From: Kiritimatiellia bacterium
Lineage (GTDB): Bacteria > Verrucomicrobiota > Kiritimatiellia > RFP12 > UBA1067
Direction of reading: 5' to 3'
Assembly (NCBI GenBank): GCA_017959645.1
Contig: JAGDAE010000066.1
Span: 1-16,402, forward strand
DNA: 16,402 nucleotides
The notes beneath the pieces are model-generated. The model did not search any database, was not told where the DNA came from, and saw only the letters and a list, made by a program, of their open reading frames with translations. Position numbers and translations under genes: made by a program. Positions 7,002 through 14,659 of this stretch are shown here, piece after piece (the stretch's first letter is position 1; the number at the start of each line of letters is the position of its first letter).

Positions 7002-8524
7002 CCGGCCGGCTGCTCCGTCTGCGGCGGCTCTCCGTCTTCGGCTTCGCCTGATTCCGGCGTCTTCACCGTCTCCTCCTCGGCGGTGGTGGCGGACTCGCTA
7101 AGCGGCGGCGAAAGCATGACCTCGTCGCCGGCGGAAACGCCGGAAAGAATCCTGATGAAGCGGTTGTTGTCCAGCCCGACCTCGACCTCGGTCTTTTCGT
7201 CGCCGGTGGCGGTCTTCTTCCACACGTAGGTCTTTCCGGCGATGCGAACCACGCATTGCACCGGAATGTAGATAGCGCTCTCGTACTGGTCGATGATGAT
7301 CTCGGCCTTGCATCCCATTCCGTTCTTCAGCCCGGCAGAATCCCCGGTGATCAGAATCTCCGACGGGTATTCTTTGAGATCGGGATTCATCCAGCGCCGT
7401 TCGCCGTCCGGCATCGGGGCAATCTTGGTGATGACACCGACGAACACCCGGTTCGGAATCGCATCGCAGCGCACTCTGACCGGCATCCCGGTCGCAACGT
7501 TCTTCAGCGAAGCTTCGTGGATGCTGATTCTAGCCGAGAACGTGTCCGCCGTCGGCAAGCGTATGAGCTCCTGCCGCTCCCAGACCTCCTGTCCCTCCTG
7601 CAGCGGTTCGCGTCCGCCGCGCGTGTTGGCGAAGACTACCTGCCCATCGCGCGGGGCGCGTATCTCGGCCTTTTCGATCTGGTCGACGATCTTCTCGAGC
7701 CGCTGTTTCTGCTTCTTGTACTCGCTCTCTTTCGCCCTGAGGTTGCTCTCGGCCTGGGCGATCGCCGACGCCGCCTTTTTCTTCGCGCGCTCGAACGCCA
7801 TCCCGTACTGTTTCACGTCGCTGCGGTATTTGGCGAGCTCTCGGCGGTGGGTGTAGGTCTCGAGCAGCTCGAGTTCGCGCTGGGCGGTCTCGAGCGAAAG
7901 CTGCGACGACTTCCAGCTCAGCTCGTCGCCTTCGAGCTCGGTCTCGGAGATGAAGTTCTCCTCGAACAGTTTCTTCGACCACTCGTACTTGTCCTTCGCC
8001 TGCTTGACCTGCTGCTCCTTGAGCGCGAGCTGGCCTTTCTGCTCGATCAGCTTGGTCGGATATTCCCCCTGCTCGTACTTGTCGAGATCCTCTTTGGCGA
8101 AGATATAGTTCTGCTCGGCGAGCTCGACGTCGCTCTCGGACTGGTTTTTCTGTATCTCGAGCGCCTCGCGCGCGACCTCGAGATTCGATTCGGCGTTCTG
8201 GAGCACGATCTCCTGGCTGTCGCGCTCGTCGATCTTCGCCGACACGTCGAGCTGGACTAGCAGGTCGCCTTTCTTCGCCAGCGTCCCCTCGGGGACGAGC
8301 GAGATTATCTGGCTGCGGCCCTGCACCTCGTTTTTGATCACGATCTGCTCGCTCGGGATTATCTCGCCGTACTCCTCGATATTGATCACAAGCGGCCCCT
8401 CTTTCGCGGTCGCGTACAGCGAACCGGACTCTCTGGCGTCTTTTTCGCCGCCGCCGAACATCGTCGCCAGAGCAACGACGGCCACAGCCGCCGCCAGAAA
8501 AATCCAGACCTTTTTCGTCTTCAC
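6998..8524 (-). CDS. periplasmic adaptor (HlyD/MacA-like membrane fusion protein)
   Basis: 508 residues from a GTG start at 8524. This start overlaps the TolC-like stop as GTGA and has GGGGAGGAG 6 bases upstream; longer in-frame readings lack these signals. An N-terminal anchor (KTKKVWIF then hydrophobic 8-23) precedes the split lipoyl-like domain (about 58-95 and 286-300, with IRAPRDGQV), and a long alpha-helical hairpin (about 97-285) rich in E, K and Q. A beta-barrel region follows, then an acidic, proline-rich tail (about 475-508). It is some 130 residues longer than E. coli MacA, mainly through the coiled coil and the tail. It should link the inner-membrane permease to the outer-membrane channel. 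No lipobox Cys is seen after the first helix. Confidence 0.93.
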   Translation of the reverse strand: MKTKKVWIFLAAAVAVVALATMFGGGEKDARESGSLYATAKEGPLVINIEEYGEIIPSEQIVIKNEVQGRSQIISLVPEGTLAKKGDLLVQLDVSAKIDERDSQEIVLQNAESNLEVAREALEIQKNQSESDVELAEQNYIFAKEDLDKYEQGEYPTKLIEQKGQLALKEQQVKQAKDKYEWSKKLFEENFISETELEGDELSWKSSQLSLETAQRELELLETYTHRRELAKYRSDVKQYGMAFERAKKKAASAIAQAESNLRAKESEYKKQKQRLEKIVDQIEKAEIRAPRDGQVVFANTRGGREPLQEGQEVWERQELIRLPTADTFSARISIHEASLKNVATGMPVRVRCDAIPNRVFVGVITKIAPMPDGERRWMNPDLKEYPSEILITGDSAGLKNGMGCKAEIIIDQYESAIYIPVQCVVRIAGKTYVWKKTATGDEKTEVEVGLDNNRFIRILSGVSAGDEVMLSPPLSESATTAEEETVKTPESGEAEDGEPPQTEQPAG

Positions 8525-10863
8525 TTTGTCTCCTCCCCGTTTGCCGTCGGCAAAACCCCCAGCCCGATCAGATCGGCTTCGCGCCAGGCACCGCCGGCCG
8601 AGACGTCGAGCAGCCCGAGATCGCGCTGCAGGGCGAGCTCCTGGTTCTTGTACGCGATCATCGCCGCGTACAGCGAGTTCTTCGCCGAGACGAGCGAGTC
8701 CTGCGCCTCGAGCATGACCGTCATGTCGGCGCGCCCGGCCTGCAGCAGAATCTCCTGGTTGCGCACGCGGCGCTCGGCGAGGTTCATCGCGACGTACTGT
8801 ATCTGGAGATCGTCCTTCGTGCGGTTCATCGTGCGCATGTCCGATCGTCTCGTGTTCTTCAGCCGGTCCTCCTGGCTCTGGTAATACCTGAACGCCGCCT
8901 CGACCGCGATCAGCGCGTTGCGGTAGGCGTTGCGCTCGGCGCGCCGCTCGATCGGCAGGTCGACCGTGAGAACCGGATTGGCCGACCATTCTCGAGGGTG
9001 CACCCTGCCGTGCGACCTGCCCTCGCGCCGCATCGACGGTTCGGCCGGATCGGCGAAATTCGAAACCGACGTCCCGATCGTCACCTCCGCGCGCAGCGCG
9101 TCCTCGGCGACCAGCAGTTTGCGCTGGGCGTCCTCGATGCGGTCGCGGTACGAAAGAAAATCCAGCCGGTTGGTGAACGCGATCGCGATCGCGATGTCGG
9201 TGCGCGATTTCATTTCGCCGTCGTCGACGGAGTCCGGCGGGTCGAGCGCGATCTCGCCACCCTCGCCCATGTCGTACGGACCGAGTTCGAGCTTCGCGTA
9301 TCTGCCGATGTATTCCTCGAGTTCGGCCAGATCCGAATCGCGCGGCTCGATTTTCGCGTCAGGCGGCAGGCCGAGCGCGAGCTTGAAGGAGTCTTTCGTA
9401 GATTCGTAGCTCTGGCAAGAGGCGATCCATCTCGCCTTCGAGCTGAGTTCGCTCTGGTGGGCCTGATCGAACTGCGACTGCGACATGCGGCTGGCCTCGG
9501 CCATCCTGTACGAGCGGCGCGTCGAGCGTATCACCCGCCTGAACGCCTCGTCCTGGTTCTGCTGCTGGCGCTTGGCGAGTACGAGCGCGAGATACGCCGA
9601 CTCGATCTCGCAGATGAACTCGCGCTTGTACTGCTCGAACGCGCGAACCTCATAGACGAACGAACGCTGCGCCTGCGTGAGCGACTCGGTGTTCACCAGC
9701 GTGCCGGAGCCGCGCAGGAGCGGAATCGAAATCGACAGATCCGCCGACGATCCCCACGCGGTTCGCCGGTCGCCGGTCAGCATCCCGGCGAGATTGGCCA
9801 TTATCGACCCGGTCAGGCGTATGCCGTTGCGGAACTTGCGCGAGACCGAAAGCTCCGCCGCCTCGACGTGGCTCGCGGCGTGGTCGGCGAAGCCGTCCCT
9901 TTCGTTCTCGTCATACCAGACGTTGCCTTTCGACGAAAGAGTGCTCGCGAAGATGTTCCTGAACGTGTCATCCTCGAGATCCATCGCCAGCGCAGTGCGG
10001 AAAAGCGAATCCTTCTTCGTCTTGTATTCCATCGAGTTGTGGGCGGCTATCCTGACCGCGTCGACGAGCCCGATCTCCAGCGCGTTGGTTCCCCCGCCCC
10101 ACACCGAAAGCGACGGATCCTCCCCTCCCTCGAGCAGCCTTTCCTCGCCGCGCCAGTAGAGGTTCGCGGGGATGTCGCGTATGCCGAACGATGCCGGATC
10201 GTTCGCGAGCAGGTTCTGGTCGAGCATCAGGCGGCGGCGCAGCGTGTCGGCCGGCGTTTCGATCTCGATCTCTTCGGTCTTTCCGAGCGCGGCAAGCTGG
10301 GCGGCGGCGAGATAGCGCTTCTCCGTCTCGTCGGCCTCGGCGCGGTAGTCGCCCGCGCTGCGGCAACCGGCGAAATGCGCGAACGCGAAAACCGCCAGCT
10401 GGAAGAGGACTTTGACGATTGCCTTTCTGAGGCGTCTGCCGCGTTCGCGCGACAGGCACGGCGCGTGGGCGACCAGCGGCGGGACGATAAGCGCCTCGCC
10501 GGGCTTCACCGCCGCGAGCGGACACTCCGCGTCGAAGAACGCGATATCCTTCTCTTCGTCGAACGGCCCCTTCGCCACGCTTTCCGGCAGCTCCGGCAGG
10601 CCGAACAGCTCCTCGCCGGAGATCGGCGCGTGTATGTCGGCGTAGCGTCGGTGGAATTCCGGACGCTGCATCGCGCCCGCATCTTTCAAATCGTTGTCCG
10701 AGACGATCGCGAAAACCATCTCGCCGTCGATCTCGTATCTGCCCGGAGCGAGCGATGCGAAATCGCGCTCGCGCAGAAACCCGAGCGCTTTCGCATACCG
10801 GCCGCCGAGAGACTCGGCGGCGAGCCGGTCTTTCACATCTACGACTGTCGCCCCCGCAGCCAC
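8521..10863 (-). CDS. YhcH/YjgK/YiaL-type domain fused to TolC-like outer-membrane lipoprotein
   Basis: 780 residues in one frame. Residues 1-153 match the YhcH/YjgK/YiaL (DUF386) family of small cytoplasmic sugar-anomerase-like cupins: LAPGRYEIDGEMVFAIV, HRRYADIH, the hallmark DEEKDIAFF at 103-110, PGEALIVPP, and a final strand RKAIVKVLF where the family normally ends. Without a stop this runs into a lipoprotein-like signal: hydrophobic 152-166 and lipobox FAGC with Cys167. Residues 167-780 are an outer-membrane efflux protein with two long helical repeats (such as AYLALVLAKRQQQNQDEAFR and QEILLQAGRADMTVMLEAQD). The GTG start is 10 bases after the transketolase stop; the Shine-Dalgarno is weak (GGGGCG). 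A long cytoplasmic domain before a signal peptide should hinder export. Internal initiation (for example GTG at 10509, residue 119) or a lost stop/start is therefore likely. Both domain calls are secure; the native product is unsure. Confidence 0.88.
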   Translation of the reverse strand: MAAGATVVDVKDRLAAESLGGRYAKALGFLRERDFASLAPGRYEIDGEMVFAIVSDNDLKDAGAMQRPEFHRRYADIHAPISGEELFGLPELPESVAKGPFDEEKDIAFFDAECPLAAVKPGEALIVPPLVAHAPCLSRERGRRLRKAIVKVLFQLAVFAFAHFAGCRSAGDYRAEADETEKRYLAAAQLAALGKTEEIEIETPADTLRRRLMLDQNLLANDPASFGIRDIPANLYWRGEERLLEGGEDPSLSVWGGGTNALEIGLVDAVRIAAHNSMEYKTKKDSLFRTALAMDLEDDTFRNIFASTLSSKGNVWYDENERDGFADHAASHVEAAELSVSRKFRNGIRLTGSIMANLAGMLTGDRRTAWGSSADLSISIPLLRGSGTLVNTESLTQAQRSFVYEVRAFEQYKREFICEIESAYLALVLAKRQQQNQDEAFRRVIRSTRRSYRMAEASRMSQSQFDQAHQSELSSKARWIASCQSYESTKDSFKLALGLPPDAKIEPRDSDLAELEEYIGRYAKLELGPYDMGEGGEIALDPPDSVDDGEMKSRTDIAIAIAFTNRLDFLSYRDRIEDAQRKLLVAEDALRAEVTIGTSVSNFADPAEPSMRREGRSHGRVHPREWSANPVLTVDLPIERRAERNAYRNALIAVEAAFRYYQSQEDRLKNTRRSDMRTMNRTKDDLQIQYVAMNLAERRVRNQEILLQAGRADMTVMLEAQDSLVSAKNSLYAAMIAYKNQELALQRDLGLLDVSAGGAWREADLIGLGVLPTANGEETK

Positions 10864-10873
10864 CGGCGCCCCG

Positions 10874-12808
10874 TCAGAACGTCACCGTCTTCGCGACTTC
10901 GTAAACATGCTCGGCGGTGAACCCGAACTTCTTTGCCAGCGCCTTGTACGGACCCGACGCGCCGAAATGGTCGAGCGTGACGAACGCGGTCGTCTTGTAG
11001 TCGAGCCGGAAGCGGTCCCAGCCGAAACGCGTGCCCGCCTCGACGATCACGCGCCGCGTCATCGAGCCGGGAATCACCGATTCGCGGTATTCGCACGGCT
11101 GCGCCAGGAATCTCTCCATCGACGGCATCGATACTACGCGCACCGGTTTGCCCTCGGCGGCGAGCATCTTCGCCGCCTCAATCGCGAGCGACACCTCGCT
11201 GCCGGTCGCGATGAAAAGTATCGTCTCGCCCATCCGCCGGTCTTCGTAGATCGTGTACGCCCCCCTCGAAACGCCCTCGTAGCTCGTCCCCTCGAGAATC
11301 GGCAGGTTCTGGCGCGTGGTCATTATGCAGCTCGGGCCTTGCTCGTTGCGGAGCATCTCGATCCAGCAGTAGCCGGTCTCATTCGCGTCGGCCGGGCGCC
11401 ACGACACGACGTTGGGCATCGTGCGCATCGCCGCGAGCTGTTCGACCGGCTCGTGGGTCGGGCCGTCCTCGCCGACATAGAAGCTGTCGTGGGAGAAGAC
11501 GAAGATCGACGGCAGCTCCATCAGCGCCGCGAGGCGTATCGCCGGCCTGCAATAGTCGCTGAACACGAAGAACGTGGCACCGTAGGCGCGAAGACCGCCG
11601 TAGGCGGTTATGCCGTTGACCATCGCCGTCATCGCCAGCTCGCGCACCCCCCAGTGGAAGTTGCGCCCGGAGAAATCGCCCTTCGAAATCCACCCCGACT
11701 CTTTCAGTCCGGTCTTGTTCGACGGCTCCAGATCGGCGCTACCGCCGACGAGATTCGGCACGACCTTCGCGAGCGCGTTCATGACCTCGCCGTTGGCGTT
11801 GCGCGTAGCGACCGGCTTGTCCGGGCCGAACTTGGGCAAAGCCGCGAGCAGCGTCTCGAGCGGCGGCAGCGCGAGCTTGCCGTCGCCGTTCGCCTTGACG
11901 TCGCGGTTTCTGAGCCGGTGGCATTTCGCCGCGCGAGAGGCGAAAAGCGCGTAGACCTCGTCAGGAACGGAGAAACTCTTTTCCGGATCGAACCCGAGCG
12001 CCTTTTTCGTCGCCGCCAGCTCTTCCGCTCCGAGCGGCGCGCCATGGACGCCGTGCGAACCGGCCTTGTTCGGGGCGCCCTTGCCGATCGTCGTCGTCGC
12101 GACGACGAGAACCGGCGCGTCGTCGGTCTTCGCCGCCTTACGCAGCGCCTTGTCGATCGAATCGAAATCGTGGCCGTCGCACTCGAAAACCTTCCATCCA
12201 TAGCTCTGGAAGCGCTTCTTCACGTCGTCGCCGTTGGTGTCGCTCACGCGCCCTTCGATCTGGATCCCGTTGGAATCGTAGATCATCTTGAGCCCAGCGA
12301 GCTTGAGGTTGCCAGCGAACGACGCCGCCTCGTGGGAGATTCCCTCCTCCATGTCTCCGTCGCCGCAGAACACCCACGTGCGGTTGGCGCGCGAACCCAT
12401 CTTGGCCGCGAGCGCGAGACCGACACCCATCGCGACGCCCTGCCCGAGCGGACCGGTCGTCACGTCGACGCCGGGCGTGAGTCCGCGCTCGGGATGGCCC
12501 GCGCAACGGCTGTCGAGCTGGCGGAAAGTCATCAGCTCGTCGAGCGAAAGAGCGCCCACCCCGGCGAGATGGAAAAGCGCGTAGACGAGCGCGGAAGCGT
12601 GCCCGCCCGAGAAAACCAGCCTGTCGCGTCCCGCCCAACCGGGATTTTTTGGATCTATCTCCAGATGTTTCAGCCACAGCGAAACGGCGAGATCGGCCAT
12701 GCCCATCGCCGCGCCAGGATGCCCCGAGTTCGCCTTTTCTATCATGTCCGCGCACAGGCAGCGGACGGTATTCGCCGCAAGTTGAAGCTGTTCGTTGGTG
12801 TATTTCAT
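10874..12808 (-). CDS. tkt: transketolase
   Basis: Thiamine-diphosphate enzyme moving two-carbon units between sugar phosphates in the pentose phosphate pathway; cytoplasmic. 644 residues, close to the family's usual 650-670. The N-terminal domain has KANSGHPGAAMGMADL (26-40), the substrate-binding SGGHAS (67-72), TTGPLGQG (117-124), and the ThDP-binding CGDGDMEEG (148-156) ending at Asn180. The pyrimidine-binding domain shows SIFVFSHDSFYVGEDGPTHE then PVEQLAAMR, and the C-terminal domain ends FGASGPYKALAKKFGFTAEH. The ATG is 7 bases from a TATAAT box and has no Shine-Dalgarno, so a leaderless mRNA is expected. It is the first gene of the unit that continues into the efflux genes; the functional link is not obvious. 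Confidence 0.97.
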   Translation of the reverse strand: MKYTNEQLQLAANTVRCLCADMIEKANSGHPGAAMGMADLAVSLWLKHLEIDPKNPGWAGRDRLVFSGGHASALVYALFHLAGVGALSLDELMTFRQLDSRCAGHPERGLTPGVDVTTGPLGQGVAMGVGLALAAKMGSRANRTWVFCGDGDMEEGISHEAASFAGNLKLAGLKMIYDSNGIQIEGRVSDTNGDDVKKRFQSYGWKVFECDGHDFDSIDKALRKAAKTDDAPVLVVATTTIGKGAPNKAGSHGVHGAPLGAEELAATKKALGFDPEKSFSVPDEVYALFASRAAKCHRLRNRDVKANGDGKLALPPLETLLAALPKFGPDKPVATRNANGEVMNALAKVVPNLVGGSADLEPSNKTGLKESGWISKGDFSGRNFHWGVRELAMTAMVNGITAYGGLRAYGATFFVFSDYCRPAIRLAALMELPSIFVFSHDSFYVGEDGPTHEPVEQLAAMRTMPNVVSWRPADANETGYCWIEMLRNEQGPSCIMTTRQNLPILEGTSYEGVSRGAYTIYEDRRMGETILFIATGSEVSLAIEAAKMLAAEGKPVRVVSMPSMERFLAQPCEYRESVIPGSMTRRVIVEAGTRFGWDRFRLDYKTTAFVTLDHFGASGPYKALAKKFGFTAEHVYEVAKTVTF

Positions 12809-12814
12809 AGGATG

Positions 12815-12830
12815 TATTATATCATATTTG
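12815..12830 (-). promoter_or_regulatory. extended -10 promoter for tkt, overlapping the end of queC
   Basis: Minus strand reads CAAATATGATATAATA with TATAAT at 12821-12816. The TGA of the extended element is also the queC stop codon. The ATG of tkt begins 8 bases after the last T of the -10 box, which is about where the transcript should start. Confidence 0.78.
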
Positions 12831-13528
12831 CCGCTCGCGGGGAGAGGAAATCCGTTTCCTTTTGCCGCCCTCGCCCCTTGCGGCGTTCGCGCGGAACTCG
12901 GCGAAGGCGCGGTTGCGCAGGACGCAGGCGGGGCATTTGCCGCATCCCCTGCCGGGAATTCCCTCGTAGCACGTCACGGTTTCGTTTTCGATCGTTTCGA
13001 GAATGCCAAGTTCGTCCGCAAGCACCCATTCCTCCGCCTTGCGCATGTGCATGAACGGCGTGACGATCCTGATCGGCCAGTCCAGCGCGAGCCGTATCGC
13101 GCGCTGTTCGGCCTTCACGAAGGCTTCGCGGCAGTCGGGATAGCCCGAATAGTCCGCTTCGCCCACCCCGGTCCACACTTCCTTCGCGCCGAGCGACTTG
13201 GCCCAGACCGCCGCGATCTGCAGGAATATCGCGTTGCGCCCCTCGACCACGGTTGTCGGACACTTCGCGCCTTTTTCTCGGACGATTTCCCGCTCCGGAT
13301 TCATGAGCGCGTTGTCGGTTATCTGCCGGTAGAAGCCGAGGTCGATCTTCTTCCACTCGGCGATGCCGAACCTTCCGGCGAGCCGCCTGGCGAATTTCGT
13401 CTCTGTCGCGTGGCGCTGCCCGTAGGCGAAAGTGATCGCGGCAACGTTCCTTGCGCCGTGCCGTCTGACGGCGAGCGCGAGCGCGGTGGCGGAATCCTGT
13501 CCGCCGCTGAGGACGACGACCGCCCTCA

Positions 13529-13529
<1 letters not shown>
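12822..13529 (-). CDS. queC: 7-cyano-7-deazaguanine synthase
   Basis: Converts 7-carboxy-7-deazaguanine to preQ0 with ATP and ammonia, in the queuosine tRNA-modification pathway. 235 residues. PP-loop SGGQDS at 8-13, YGQRH at 36-40, VEGRNAIFL (family VPGRN, here with Glu for Pro) at 95-103, and the zinc-binding cysteines 187, 196, 199 and 202 in CYEG...GCGKCPAC are all present. The ATG shares its A with the recA stop (TGATG), so it is translationally coupled to recA. An in-frame extension upstream exists but runs antiparallel in phase to recA and is a shadow. The last codons and the stop lie in the tkt promoter. The other queuosine genes are not in the window. Confidence 0.95.
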
Positions 13530-14572
<1,043 letters not shown>

Positions 14573-14603
14573 CTTGTCTATGCTCCGTTGTGATAATCGC
14601 GCA

Positions 14604-14619
14604 CATTATACCATATTTG
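14604..14619 (-). promoter_or_regulatory. extended -10 promoter for recA-queC
   Basis: Minus strand reads CAAATATGGTATAATG with TATAAT at 14610-14605. It is 15 of 16 bases identical to the promoter near 3168. The expected leader is about 25 bases long and contains GGAG at 14586-14583. Confidence 0.75.
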
Positions 14620-14620
14620 T

Positions 14621-14636
14621 CCGCCCGTGTGGGCGG
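14621..14636 (-). terminator. perfect 6-bp GC hairpin upstream of the recA promoter
   Basis: CCGCCC-ACAC-GGGCGG on the minus strand, 24 bases after the stop of the beta-helix gene and one base before the recA promoter motif. Placement suits a transcription-end or 3'-protecting hairpin for the upstream gene. It lacks a U-tract, so intrinsic termination is uncertain. Confidence 0.4.
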
Positions 14637-14659
14637 AGAAAAGCGCGGCGCGCAGGCGG

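Noticed and set aside
8525..8989. N-terminal extension of the adaptor gene upstream of 8524
   Set aside because: It lies entirely within the TolC-like coding region in another frame. The GTG at 8524 has a strong Shine-Dalgarno and is followed at once by a membrane anchor.
12845..12860. Hairpin AGGAAA/TTTCCT near the end of queC
   Set aside because: It is inside the queC coding sequence, short and AT-rich, and has no U-tract; chance is likely.
8998..13054. Large plus-strand open frames over the tolC, tkt and queC genes
   Set aside because: They are shadows opposite well-identified genes in strongly GC3-biased DNA; no domain is recognisable.
14573..14603. Possible LexA box (GTG-N9-CAC) in the recA leader
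   Set aside because: Only three bases on each side are symmetric, and it matches neither the CTG-N10-CAG nor the GAAC-N4-GTTC type.
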